Notes: generated from the letters alone by a model not told the origin. DNA of 64,000 bases from Trametopsis cervina (GCA_022385755.1 MU278368.1:144224-208223); one strand, 5' to 3'; shown: positions 36,901-48,881, numbered from the stretch's first letter. Translations and numbers: made by a program.

Positions 36901-37566
36901 TCGCTCCATGTCTGCCATTCGTGGCATACCTCGCCCACTATCCAGCACGTACATTCTCAGCATTCGTGCAGCACAGAGAGCAAGGAAGAAAAGAAGAGGG
37001 AGAGGGGTATAGACGCACCATCAAGCCCGCTACAGCACGTCACCTGGTTATAAAAGAACCCATACGCGCACCGGCCCTCGCGCAGATCGCCCAGCCTGTG
37101 CCCACCCCACCCATCAGCTTCAGCCACCCGTCTCCTCCATCAGAGGAAGAGCTCACCATCGGACAAGAACATCCAGCCATGCACCCGTCACACCAATACT
37201 AACCCCCGTACACACCATAACAAGCCACACACGCGCCGAGTCAAGTATGCGCCGCACGCTCCCCCTCCGACTACTATGCGCATCTCGTTTGCGCTCGCGT
37301 TCTGCGGCCTCTTCGCGCTGCCAGTCGATAGTGCTCCCGTCTGCGTATGCTATTCGATCTGTACTACCAGCGGCCGCTGTTGTTGATGTGGGACGACCAT
37401 GCTCGAGGAGCTCGAATGAGGATGAGCCGGATGATTCTGGCGGGTTTGTGGTGTCGGTTTGGCGGAACCATGGGAGTTGGTTCCTGTATATGTATGCGCG
37501 AGATTAGATAAGGATGAGTATAAGGGATGAGGAGGAGGGATACTGTACGCACAGAACGCGAGACAT
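33998..37566 (-). CDS. CLC-type voltage-gated chloride channel/transporter
   Basis: Nineteen exons: 37566..37553, 37483..37157, 37095..37019, 36937..36834, 36770..36721, 36664..36648, 36591..36575, 36502..36395, 36338..36266, 36170..35923, 35849..35820, 35767..35636, 35542..35451, 35373..35286, 35222..35148, 35077..34942, 34861..34475, 34371..34202, 34132..33998; 759 aa. CLC signatures: HTGIPEIKAILSG at the first selectivity loop (GSGIP in most CLCs), GLSLGKEGPLVH with gating Glu near 238, [14 protein letters not shown], and [21 protein letters not shown]. The C-terminus carries CBS domains ([32 protein letters not shown]). Yeast GEF1 is the Golgi/endosomal relative. Exons 6 and 7 are 17 nt each; exon 1 is 14 nt. 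Divergent from the gene at 39098. Confidence 0.93.
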
Positions 37567-39097
37567 ACTGCTTGCGTTGAGCAATGACGGAACGGACAAT
37601 AATGTCACGATCACGACGGCGTATGTGGGAAGTCACGCGGACAGCGTCTTCGGAGTGATCCGGACGCCACCACGCCAGGGTTCTCCTTATGGAAGCACAC
37701 AGCGATCTGTTCCTTGCCCTTCCACTTCCACTTCCACTCCTCCCGCCAACTTTGCTAGGATACCATTGACCTGTTGCATTGCACACATGCATATTGCGCA
37801 ATACTCGCGGAAGGGGCAGCGTAAAGTTCACGCTGAAACTGCATCTCCTGAGTTGAGGCCCCATAGCCGGGTCGCTTCACGGTGCCGTACGAGTTAGTGC
37901 ATCGAGGTGACAGGCCTCGGACGGCGTCTTGTCATGTGGTCCCGACAGGCGCAGCGTTGAGCCACGAACTTTGTGCACAAAGCAAATCCACGCAGTCGGG
38001 AATTTGAATACCCGGCAACACCCGAGACGAGCGAGGCAATGCGGTTTCCGTAGTGGGCGTGTGTGAGAAGACGGATCGCCGCCACCCGCTGACGTCGCGC
38101 CTGCACTCACATAAAGCCTCTTTTCCTTGTTTCTGATAAGAGCCTCGTTTGCGAACAAAGGTGAGCGCGAATACAAACTAATCGCGCGCTACACAGGGTT
38201 GTTATCGGTATCCACCTCCTTAGCTTATCGTCCTTCTTCCCTGCTGCTAACCAAACGACAAGTGAACACCGAGTGGCAAACACGCGTCGGCCGCGTCGAC
38301 ATCGAAAGGGCACTGACTGTGCGTTCCTCGGATGTCGTTGGCATGGCTCCTGCAAAGGTCCCCTCCATTGTCGTCGCCACGTCGTCGCCCCTCACACACG
38401 GCCGACCTACCCGAGCACTAAGCGTACAATTGACGACACGGGCGCCCTGCATGGAGCTGCGGTCGCCATTGCGCTGCCGACGGGGCCTTCGCGGACTTGC
38501 GACGCGCGTGCCAATGACGAGATGCCCACTTCTTGCGTACAGTGAGAGGCGGCGCGGGAGGTGCAATCAGCGGGGTATAAGTTTGTCTCCCAGATCCCCG
38601 CATTTCAGATCGCCGCTATTTGCTTTGTTCGCGCCAAACACAACACCGTCTCAGGCCACCTCCGTCTCGTCACTCGGAATGACGGTGGGAGCTCGCCAGT
38701 GCGGAAGCCCGCCCAGTCCCTCAGCAGGAACACATACATCCCCAAGCACACACACAAGCGTAGCCAAGTCCGCGAGGGGACGCATTACGCTCGCGGCGCG
38801 GGTGGAGACAGAGGGGCTTGGTGGTTCGAAGAGGCCGTCGCCCCCGTCGTGCGAATCTCGCGGACAATCTCGCTTCTTCGCCTCGACCCTGAGCTCGCAA
38901 TTTTAAGTTAGTGAGTCTCGCAGCAGCGTCAATCCATCGCGATTTGATGGCTGGCTCCCCTTTACCTTCCCCTCGCCCACCCTCGCCCCCCGCCGCACGT
39001 TACCCTACTCATATTTGACCGCACACACACGCACACTCACACCACCCTCTTCCCTTCCCTTTTCACCACTACCACCACCACTACCGCTACCACCACC
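37567..39097. other. 1.5-kb divergent promoter region
   Basis: Separates the CLC and zinc-knuckle-like genes. GC-rich with long accidental frames (38127-38906 plus, 38561-38911 plus) that lack domain signals; 5' exons of the downstream gene cannot be excluded. CAC/CTAC microsatellite-like runs occur at 39060-39097. Confidence 0.45.
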
Positions 39098-40243
39098 ATG
39101 ACTAACCCCCGACTGTAAGTGCTCTTCTCCCTCGCGCTCATTTCATTTCCGCGGAGAAGCTCATCATGTGCGGCGCACGGTAGAACGAGAGGCACCGCCG
39201 GCGGGCCGAGTGGAAGCCACGACGACGAGGTATGTCCCCCTCGCCACGACATGCGCAGCGTCACTAGAGCTCATTGTGCGCAGCCCATGCAAGTGGACGA
39301 CGTTAGCCCCCAGAGCACGTATGTCCCTCTGTCCCCCTCGCCTCCTATTCCCCCCTCTGACCATCTTTCTCCCTTCAGCCCCAAACCCTCGCCACCGCCC
39401 GCCCCGTAAGTCCCTCTTCTCCCTCTTCTCCCTCTCCTTCCCCCTTCGCCCCCTTTCCCCCTCCCCCTTTGCATCCCCCCTCTGTCTATCTACCTAAACT
39501 AACCCCCTCATAGCACCCACCCCCGCCGCCTCACCGCCACCCAACAAGACCACTTCAAACGCATGAGCGCCGACGCGCTCGTGCACATCATAAGCCCCCA
39601 ACTCGTCAGCTGCAACCGCTGCGGCGTCGAGATCAAGCTCTCGCGCAAGAGCTTGTATGATCCGTTTCATTGGATGCAGCATCGCGATCGGTGTTTGAGG
39701 AAGCCTGTTGAGACGAGGGTTGTGGAGGTTGTGGAGGTGGAGGAAGTGGAGGAAGAAGTGAACGAGGAGGCGGAGGGGAAGGAGGAGGAGAGGGAGGAGG
39801 AGACAAGGTGGCAGAGGACGAGCAACACGAAGAAGACGCGCGTGCGCTCGGACACCGCGAGTCGCGAGGGCACGCCTGCGCTCGTCACCTCAGACGACCA
39901 ATTCACATCCAGTCCCGACAGCGTCGACCTTCCCCTCCCACACTCCCCCGCCCTTTCCCTTCCCCCTTCCCTCCCTTCCACGTACTCTCCCTCCCATTCC
40001 CATTCGTACCCACTATCGTTCGACTCCCCGCGGATGTCCGCAACCCATTCCCTCTCGACTCAAGCGTTCCAGCGCGTCCAGCAATGGACGTTAAGAGATA
40101 TCGATGAGCCGTTTTTCGAGCTCGGCGAGCCGTACGGCTCCGGCGGCTATGGAGGCTACGGGGGATATGGAGGATACAGTGGATGTGATGAGCGCATGTT
40201 GGTGACGTTCGAGGAGAGTCAGGTGCGCGGGACGTGCCAGTGA
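39098..40243 (+). CDS. Hypothetical protein with CxxC...WxxHxxxxC zinc-knuckle-like motif
   Basis: Exons 39098..39114, 39157..39405, 39514..40243; 331 aa (model moderately certain). The recognisable core is CNRCGVEIKLS then YDPFHWMQHRDRC: a C-x2-C pair, 19 residues and a H-x4-C pair with an aromatic DPFHW lead, which I take as a small zinc finger recurring in hypothetical basidiomycete proteins. It is followed by an extreme Glu/Val run, Ser/Pro-rich sequence with SHSHSY, and a short Gly-Tyr repeat (four GGY units near 40143-40178). A nuclear regulatory role is a guess. The second intron is 108 nt and strongly pyrimidine-rich, unlike its neighbours. Confidence 0.6.
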
Positions 40244-41531
40244 ACCCGCCTTTCCTCCTCCTCCTCCACTCCTCCCTCATCCCCTGTCCCATTCTATCTT
40301 CCCTCCTCGTCTTCGAGAGGGCGAGGTTGAAAGAAGACGAAGACGAAGACGATCTACCGAGGAAGATTTCTTGTTTGATTCTGCTGTGTACCACCACCCG
40401 CCACCCGCCTCTCGCCTTACTGCTATCTCGCTTTTATTCTTCCTCACTGTGACTATCGTACATCAGACCCCTGCTATTGCTTTCCCTCGTTCTGCTCCAC
40501 CCTGTCCAGTTTTGTCACCAACCACCCGAAATGTACTCTATCGCTCTCCTTTATTTGTTCTCCCCGTCAACGCTACGCTTCGCTATACGCTACATTCGTA
40601 TTCTTTCCTGTGCATACACCCACTTGCTTTGCCCCTGCACCTCATCTCCTCTCAATCCCTTTTCTTTTTCTTGTCGATAGATTCACGTTTTCCGTCTCTC
40701 CTCTCCTCCTCTTTCCATTTCTCGTTGCATATCTTACCACCCAGCTTTCTTGTATAATCCCACACCCACCGTCTAACCGGTCGGGCCAGGACCGCTCTCA
40801 TCTTCAGTCACTAGTGTCGTACCGTATATCGTGTCAGTCAGTCAGTCAGCCGCTGTTGTAGTGTACGCATACATCCCCAAAATGTGTCTCCTTTCTTGGA
40901 AAACAAAATCCCATCTTTCATCCCCTTCCTTCCCTTTGTGCTCTGCGTTCCAGTATCTCATGTATCCCTTCCTGGAGTTTCGCCGCACTGACACTCCGAC
41001 ACCCTGACACTTTTCTGCGTACTGACCCTGCACGTTCCCACAGATCCACTTCAGGCCATATCCGCCCTTTCTACACTCCCGGCTCAACAATTGTAGCCTC
41101 TACTGACGACTCCTCTAACACACACAGACCCTGTCTTGCCGTTTCCCACAGATCCACTTCAGGCCATCCCCGCCCTGCGCGCACCCTGGATCATAGTCAC
41201 GCGGGTACGTGCTCCGCCCACCAAGAGCCTCGTATTGTACTGTATGACGGCAGTATCCCACGAAAATTTTCACGCACACCCTGACACCACCACCGAAACT
41301 GACAGCTCACGTACGCGTTTCACTGATCCTAACTCCCCACAGGCGCAGGCGCAGGCCGCCCGAACGAAAGAGCCGACAAACGCAGGGTGACATCTGGGCA
41401 TGATAACAGCGCTAGACTAGCGGGGACTACAACCAATTGTATAACCAATCGCGGGCGGGCGGGCGCACTACGCTACGATACGATACGATACGCGGGCGCA
41501 CTACGCGCATACAATACGCTGCGCGCGGACG
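40244..41531. other. 1.3-kb convergent intergenic region
   Basis: Pyrimidine-rich 3' flank of the upstream gene. A 36-bp imperfect direct repeat (41033-41068 and 41140-41176, core CCCACAGATCCACTTCAGGC) and a CAGT microsatellite near 40833-40849 are present. No gene seen. Confidence 0.5.
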
Positions 41532-43221
41532 CTATATGTCGAGCGGCGGCCGCACGACCCCACTCTCGAGCATCCTCTGCACGGTCGCGTCCTCGCTCGC
41601 GCGTGTGCCTCTGTGACGTCAAGTCAGGGAAGAAAAGGAGGCATCAAGAAAGAGGGACTCACAAAACGGCGCGCACGACGTCACGCAGGATGCTTCCGCT
41701 CGGAAGCTCGATCTTCTCGAGCCCGGGGAGCGGGTCTGCGCGCGTTGGACCTACGTTGAGCATTAGGACGGGTTTCTTCAGGTCTAACGCGTGTTTCAGG
41801 AGTCTACAGACGCGAGGGCGGTCAGTTCGGCGCGACGGAAAGGGAGGGAAAAGCGCACCGGAAGGCGGAGTAGGTGGCGAGCGTTGTGCCGATGAGGAAG
41901 AGCCTGTCGCACGTCTCTACATGTGCGTACCTGGACGCACAAATCGTTCAGCCAAGGGGATGAGCGTGGAAGGTACGGGACCACTCACGAGAGATCGCGC
42001 ACTTCGGGGCGGAGGGACTCTCCGAAGAATATGAGATCTGGTTTGAGCTACATCGCAGAAAACGCAAATGAAAATCAAAGAGAAGGAAGGTCACGCTGGG
42101 TCAAAACTCCCGCTAGCACGAAGATAACGAAGAAGGGGGACGCACGACGGAGTTTCGTCTGTCTTCTAGCAGACAGTCCGGACATTCAGGCACCTTGAAC
42201 GTGTCGTATCGCACGCCCTCGAGCGCGACCTGCAGGATCCGCCCGTCGGTACATATACGATACAACTAGCGGCGGCACTTAGGCTTAGGCACTGGCACTC
42301 ACGTCTCCGTCCGGGTTCGTGCGCGGCTTTTGGCCTGTCGCTTCTAGCTCGTCTGCGTATGCTTTCCATTGTGGGTTCGCGGCTGAGAGCCGGTCTTGGA
42401 ATGTTAGGCGGTCGACCACGTGTCCGTGGCTGCATTTCACTTTCTACATGATGACACTTCTTGTTAGAGCGTCTCCCTCCGTGATCTGTCTATGGTATAT
42501 GGCTCACGTGCAGGGTACCGTGTAGTTCCAGTATGCGTTGTTGCAACGTGTGTTCGTCCCAAACGCCCGAGAGAGATTTGTGATGCAGCCCATCGACGTT
42601 CTGCGTGATGAGGTTGCCGATGACGGATGTGTATTGTAGCGCTGCGAGCGCGTAGTGTGTTGTGTTGGGCAGAGCTTCTGTCACGGGTTTGTACCCAAGG
42701 TAGGAGCGTAACCTGCGCGTCGAGTTCTGTGAAATAGCATGAACGAACGACAGGGTGCACGTACCAGTAGCGCTGACTACATGCATGCTGCAGCGTAAGC
42801 GTGCAAAACGAGATAAGGTTATGACATACCGGAACGCGAACCCCTTCTCTGTCTCATCAACCACCTCCTGGTACTACAAACACCCACAATGAGCCTCTCT
42901 CCCATCACACACCACGCCCAGACGAACAACGCACAAAAATAGGCCTACCGGACCGCGCCCATACTCATCAGGCCCGGCCCAACAAACTCCTCAGGAGCAC
43001 ATACACACGCACTTATAGTTCGGGTTCAGATACCGCCCGTTCTCGCCGCGGTACGCGCGGATGCCCGAGTCGACGCTGACGCCTGCACCTGTGATGCACG
43101 CGACGTTGCCTGGGGAGAGAAACGCAGCGATGCGCTCTATGGCCGCGCTGGGTGTGATTGTGCGCGCTGGGGAGGTCGCGGAGAGGACGGTCTTTGGGAT
43201 TGAGGGGACGGATATTCGCAT
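41532..43221 (-). CDS. Sirtuin, NAD-dependent protein deacylase (SIRT4-like class II)
   Basis: Exons 43221..43013, (tentative 42963..42954), 42873..42830, 42776..42765, 42712..42508, 42443..42303, 42229..42146, 42047..41989, 41930..41859, 41803..41663, 41610..41532. NAD-binding GAGVSVDSGIRAYRG is in exon 1, TQNVDGLHH and catalytic LHG in the 205-nt exon, then KCSHGH and CPDC as zinc ligands, LKPDLIFFGE, and LFLIGTTLATYS. GIRAYRG and the overall order fit the mitochondrial SIRT4-like class. A 12-nt microexon encodes the middle of FRQRYWLRSY. Exon 1 ends with two leftover bases, so a further small exon of length 1 mod 3 is needed before 42873; the 10-nt candidate fits length but not the usual residues, so this junction is unresolved. 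Confidence 0.85.
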
Positions 43222-43549
43222 TAGTAGAGTCTGTAGGATACTCGCGTCGTCGGCAATATTAACCTATCAAGCCCCGTAGCATAAGTGCGGGTGATATACG
43301 AGCTCGATGTCAACGTACCACAGCAGTGTATAAAGTCTATGAAGTCTATGAAGGAGTCAACGGACGTAGCAAGACAGCTGCAAGGCGGCGACCGCGCTGA
43401 CTGTTCAGAGAGGATCGTGGCGCCGACGACGCGCGCCCGATCACAACTCAATATCGAGATCTAGTGGTTGCACGTGATAACGGGTGGCGGGTGTAGATGC
43501 GCCACCGCTGCCTCCGGGTCGCTTTCATATTGACCACGACCACCAAAGC
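43222..43549. promoter_or_regulatory. Shared divergent promoter region, sirtuin/PEX7
   Basis: The 328 bp between the start codons of the sirtuin (-) and PEX7 (+). Both must take their promoters from here. No obvious TATA box near either ATG. Confidence 0.5.
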
Positions 43550-44840
43550 ATGAACAGACCACCGCCATCCGTACTTCAGACCCCAGGATTTGCGCACTAT
43601 GGCATGGCATGGTCGCCCTTCCATAGCGGTCGTTTGGCCGTCGCGTCATCCGCTAACTACGGCCTGGTGGGCAACGGACGACTGCATCTGACCTCGCTTG
43701 GAGTGGGACCTGTCGGCCAACCAGCACTCAACCTCGAAAAACAGTGCGTCTCAGCAATCCACGATGCTATGAGAGCCGATGCTGACCGCTTGTTGTCATG
43801 CAAGGTACGATACGCAGGACGGGCTGTACGACGTAGCGTGGTCCGAGATCCACGAGAACCAGCTGGTGACGGCGTCGGGCGATGGGTCGATCAAGCTGTG
43901 GGACGTGATGATCAACGTATGACGCCCGCGTGCACGCGTTACACCGCGTCAGACTCATAAGTAATACAAAGTGCCTCTAGGACCTCCCCATTTTGGCGTG
44001 GCACGAGCACACGCGCGAGGTCTTCTCGGTTGACTGGTCGAACATCAAGAAGGATCTGTTCATCTCGTCGTCGTGGGACGGCACAGTCAGATTAGTACGG
44101 CAGTAGCTCTACTCAGTGATCAGCTGCGTCTGACCCTGTACACAGTGGTCTCCGGAGAGAAGACGGTCCATAACCTCTCTACAAGCGCACTCCTCCTGCG
44201 TCTATCAAGCCCTGTTCTCTCCGCACCAGCCGGACGTAGTAGCCACCTGCTCAACAGATGGTACGGTGAAGATTTTCGACCTGCGCACACCCACCTATGC
44301 CCCGACAACAAACAGCTTCACGAACCCCGTCGCGGCCGCGGCGCTCACGATCCCGGCGTCCGGGACGGAGATCCTGTCGATCGACTGGAATAAGTATCGG
44401 CCATTCACACTCGTCAGCGGCGGCGTGGACAAGATGGTCAAGGTTTGGGACTGCAGGATGGTCAGACTCGCGCCCGACTCTGCGGCGCAGCAGACGCAGC
44501 AGGTCGGTGGGCTGTGTGAGAGCCAGATGGCGGGGCATGAATGGGCTGTAAGGAAGGTTCAATGGAGTCCACATCGGCCAGACGTGCTCGCCAGCGCGAG
44601 TTATGACATGACGTGCCGCGTGTCAGTGCTTCTTCTTAATCGGATATCGTCTCCGTAATTACTGACCAGCGTTTGTCCTGTAGATGGTCGACCAATGCGA
44701 GCCTGGATGGGCGTGGTCACCTGTTGCACATCCATGACCCTCATACAGAGTTTGTAGTCGGCTGTGCATGGTCGCTGTATACGGAAGGCCTCCTTGCGAG
44801 CTGTAGTTGGGATTGTAGAGTGAACGTGTTCCGCATATGA
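43550..44840 (+). CDS. PEX7: PEX7, peroxisomal PTS2 import receptor
   Basis: Exons 43550..43743, 43805..43916, 43981..44094, 44146..44621, 44684..44840; 350 aa, the usual PEX7 length. A seven-bladed WD40 propeller that binds PTS2 signals in the cytosol and carries cargo to the peroxisome with its co-receptor. Diagnostic segments in order: [119 protein letters not shown] and [13 protein letters not shown] at the end. Fragments homologous to its last exon occur at three other places in the window. Confidence 0.96.
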
Positions 44841-46144
44841 GCGTGTGTATTTTGGGACGCGTATGGTTAAGGTTCTGATAACGAGTAATGCAACGAAGGT
44901 TCTTTCATGCATGGAGGGTTAATAATTTTTGACGAAGGGCCCGCTATTGGCGCGGAATTTGTCCTGGTCTCTTTATTTGTCTCTTTCTCTTTGTCTCTTT
45001 CTTTGCTTCTTTGCCTCCAATGCACCGCTACAGCCGCTCGCCAAACGATAGAGGGGTCGCGATGCAAACATACACAAGCAGGCTCAGTCGGTGGGAGAAT
45101 ATTGGCACGTGCTTACGTGTATTGTGGTGTTCTCATTCATCGTCCGTACATGCGGCAGGCGGCGGCACGAAGCTGACTTCGAAGCCAAATGGATCGCTCA
45201 GCAGCGGGACTCCGTGCGTGTGAGTTTTATCACACGTACTGCAGTCTCGAGCCAGACGTTCGCGCCAAGAGAAGTTCCCGTGAGGAAAAGGCAAGTTGGC
45301 ACGGTTGCCTCTTCGGGACCGGGGAAACACGCTCCAGAAAGGGAAATCGCTTTGGATTGCCTTATACGGTCGAACGTCTGGCTCGAGATCGCATCCCACC
45401 CATCTATCGCTGGGTAAGCAGCCGTACCGAACGAAACTACCAGAACAGGCCGGAGCGGGGCGCGAGAGAATGTCTGGGCACAAGACTCACTGGCTAAGCT
45501 GCTGGGTTACGAACAAGTGGGCATCTGGAAGATAAACGGCGATAGCGAGACTCTACTCGAAACTACCGTACCTCGAATGATTGCTTGTCATAGACGCGCT
45601 GAGGAAAGTAGGTTGGTGCAAATGCAAAAGAAGGCACGTCGTAGATTGATTATGAGATGCATCTGGGATACGACAAGTACAATAATGACCCGCCGTAATA
45701 CAGGCATTGGTCTTCAACGCCACCTCATGGCCCGTAGGAAATACCAACTCATGCGGCTGTGGTAAGGTTGTGTCATGCACTGTGATGTCTAACATCGGTG
45801 CAATACAAAATTCATCAGGATGCTCATGTGTTTTCCAAGTACATGACTGTCACTTCTCTCTGTATTGGCCTCACCGCATCATGGCAGGATGGTTGACGTC
45901 CATCGGAGCTGGGGGACTGCCTCGTCACTTCTTCCTGTGTTAGTATTCCCGCCGCATCATGGCAGCACGATTACCTTCCTTTTGACTCGGGATTACCTTT
46001 CCTTACACCCCTCGAGATTATCTCGTTCCGTGGACACCGCGAAAATCTTGAATGCCCACCCCCCCCTGGCCCATCTCCCGGGTTGCCAAACGTATAAGAA
46101 TTCCAGGTAGCACATCTATCCCCAAGTCGACCTGTAAACTCACC
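44841..46144. other. 1.3-kb intergenic region with an 18-bp inverted repeat
   Basis: Holds the PEX7 3' flank and the promoter of membrane-protein copy C. No gene is supported; the frames between 45189 and 45765 have no domain. A perfect inverted repeat is listed separately. TATAAGA at about 46093 lies 50 bp before the ATG of copy C. Confidence 0.5.
45245..45388. repeat. Perfect 18-bp inverted repeat, 108-bp loop
   Basis: TCTCGAGCCAGACGTTCG at 45245-45262 and its exact reverse complement at 45371-45388. Could be the ends of a tiny miniature transposon or a hairpin in a transcript; no flanking target duplication was found. Confidence 0.75.
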
Positions 46145-47002
46145 ATGCTCACCTCTATGCACCGCGAGCGCGTAGGCAGCCCAAACCGCTATGATATCGA
46201 GCGAGGCCATCGTGCTGTCCCAGCAGGTGCCGACGGACATATCGCGCCAGCGGATGGCGGAGCGCCATCTTACACTCAACCTCCACCGTCGATCAAACTG
46301 TCTCCATATCACTTCCTGAATATCTCCATCATCTTCGCCTTTGGTTGTTGGAAAGCCGTCGCCTCATACCGTGGCCAAGCGACGCTACCCATCACACTGG
46401 ACATGCTCGTGGGCACCATTCTCCCTCTAGTGTACGTATGTTGAGACGCCTTACCGTGCCAAGCTGACCGCACGAAAATCGCAATAGCATGGTGATACTC
46501 GGTCTGTGTGCCCGCAAATTTCCATCCTGCCTTAAGTGGTTCTTCGACTTCGACTTCTTAGATCTTCTTCGACGTTTCGTTCAACGAACCATGCGACGCC
46601 GTGTTAGCGCCGGAGAGGAATACTCCGCCTCTACCAGCCCGGCTGAATCTGTCTGGACTGATTCGGATGTGGAGGGCTCTCTCAACGTAGGCACCACCAA
46701 GAAACTCTTTTAGCCAGAGACCGACCTATTTATTTTGCTTTGGCCATACATATGCAGGTTGCAATGCCGGTATCCTCCCGCTATGAGGTTCTGACACCTT
46801 ACGGTTATCAAGCAAGAGGGGCAGAGAATACAGACTACGAAGTCAGAGTAGGTATCCAGTCTTATCTTGACCACTTATGCACTAAAAATTCTATCTGCAG
46901 GTCAAATTCGGGACCCATCGACGTCTGCGGCGTGGTATAATGCGGCGAACAACCACTCCATTGCAAGCCCCTCTTCCTTTACCGGCTACTACATCCGACT
47001 AG
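46145..47002 (+). CDS. Unrecognised small membrane protein, family copy C
   Basis: Exons 46145..46431, 46488..46686, 46758..46847, 46901..47002; 225 aa. More diverged than A and B but with the same exon phases and identical lengths of exons 2 (as in B), 3 and 4. Shares the hydrophobic segment LSPYHFLNISIIFAFGCWKAVASYRGQA (broken here only for listing: HFLNISIIFAFGCW, KAVASYRGQA), LDMLVGTILPL, the ESVWTDSDVEGSLN block and an Arg-rich C-terminal exon (RRLRRGIMRRTTTPLQAPLP). Exon 4 conservation between copies with different DNA supports translation. Lacks the LTR-like tail found after A and B. Confidence 0.7.
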
Positions 47003-47452
47003 ATGCTGCTCCTACCGGCGATCAGCTCTACAGCCTGACGCCATACATAGCCTAGCTATTGTAGGACACGTAACCACTTCTCTATCTCCCAATTCGCCAT
47101 ACTTCTATGCTTTCATCTCCCTTGTCATACTCTGATTTCTCTCTGCTGTACTTCGGTGTTTTCATCTCGCTCGCCATGCTTTCGTTATACCTTATTTTAT
47201 CATGGCCCTACCTAGCTGAATTTACAGATACCCTCTGCTGAAAGTATTGGTCTATTTCTAGAACCTGTATGTAACCATGTTATTTCCTAGCTGAATTCCC
47301 AGATGCCTCCCGCTGGAAGTAGTGGTTTATTGCTCCGAGCCATCGCTGCGTCAAATCCAGGCCTACTTCATGGATTTTCCTCGCTTACTCACTACCCTGC
47401 ATACTAGCTCAGCCCGATTCCTTCACTTCAGGGGTATTCGAGCAATGTAGAG

Positions 47453-47598
47453 GATGCGAGCTTAGACAGGCACGGCCATCTACGGCCCATATACGAAATT
47501 TGTGGTCTGCTGCGCATAGTCACTGTATGCAGAAGGTCTCCTTTCTCGCTATGGTTAGGATTGTAGAGTGAATGTGCTCCGCATATGAGCGTGTGTAT
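47453..47598 (+). pseudogene. PEX7 last-exon fragment (decayed copy)
   Basis: Aligns to the end of PEX7 and its 3' flank (about 44694-44852): ATGCGAGC, then ATACGAAATTTGTGGTC, CTGTATGCAGAAGG, GGATTGTAGAGTGAATGTG and CCGCATATGAGCGTGTGTAT, with many substitutions and small deletions. It begins inside the exon, has no upstream exons and cannot encode the domain. Confidence 0.85.
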
Positions 47599-47726
47599 CG
47601 TAGGTGAAGTCAGGCTTGTCAACGGACGATCTTAGTAGTGATCTTCGCTTCTTGCCTTTTTTATCTTCGGTCTCTTCCGCGCGCTAGCGCCCGACGTTTA
47701 GTGTCTTCTCTGCCCTCAGTCATTTT

Positions 47727-47904
47727 CGTTTATTGACGCGGACTAAGGGTACGTTCATTACGCAATACTCACTCTTCCCTATTGTATTAACCATGTGCCT
47801 ACATACGATGCTTCGCGTCTTTCCTTAGGCACTTGATACGAGTTGTGCTCGTTTATCGACGCTGAGTGAGGTTACGACGCTTCGCGTCTTTCGTTAGTCC
47901 TTCC
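47727..47904. repeat. Imperfect direct repeat
   Basis: The pattern TCGTTTAT-GACGC followed by AGG-TACG and then CGCTTCGCGTCTTTC-TTAG appears twice (from 47727 and from 47849), the first unit being expanded by about 60 bp. Confidence 0.6.
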
Positions 47905-48881
47905 CAAAAAGCTTATTTTGATAATGAGCGGTATTTGATATAATGAAGTAAAGACAGCAAAGAATCCTGAGGCGTTGTACGCTTGTGGGATTGGACGTTC
48001 AGACTCGAATAACGCCCTACGAAAATGCCGTTCGTGCGGACATTGTTGCGGTCATGTCGGTGCCGTACCCTCGAAGGTCAGAAATTCAACGTCAAATTGT
48101 GCGTGCTGCCTCTGATTTTCTGTGGTGATAGCTTAATGTGATCTGCTGTGAGTACGAGACGCCACATTTTCGTAAGTGAACTTCAGGGGTGCTCGGGTTC
48201 ATATCGGGGATGTGCAAGCCGCGCGCGACTGGTCGTGTGCCACAGCGGGTTCGACCTGGACTATCGCATATGTTTTCTGTTCGCTGCCTGCTTATCGATC
48301 AACGGCGCTCGTTTCACAGGTGTCCTCCATCAATTGGCATGAATTGCTACCTCCACGACTGCTCGGGAAGGAGGCTGTGCACTGCGCCAGCGTCGAAATA
48401 AAAGCGGTGCTCGAAGCGCTTCCGAGAGGGCCTTCTGAGTCGTCTGGGTGTTTAGTCTTGTGCTATATGCCTGCAAGAGAGAAGGTGGCTCACTCTCTCT
48501 GGTTTTGTCTCACCTGCGACAAGTTTGAGAAGGGGATTCCCAGGTGCTGACGTGCGCGCTTGCGAGAGAACCATCTGATGAACAAGAAAAGTGAGTGCAA
48601 CTTCGACAGGATGGTCACTACAGCTGAGATCGCGGACTGTGCATCTTACGGGGGTCCGTGTTCGCTGGCCTGCAACCGTCGATCCCGCGGAGTCGAGCCG
48701 TCCAAGTCAGCAGTTGCCCAAGCAGCCCACTGCACGGCACTGATCTGCCTGCATGGCGACTCGCATCTTGCACCGTGGCCCCTCGCGAGATGCCCTTGGG
48801 TGCGCAACCATCAACGAATGCACGGCTGGATGGCTGATCACAAATCAGCCCCGATGCCGCCTTGGCGCACACCTTCCCGTG

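Noticed and set aside
38127..38906. 259-codon plus-strand frame
   Set aside because: GC-rich promoter-like DNA, low-complexity Arg/Ser/Thr composition, no domain; could hide a real exon but cannot be supported.
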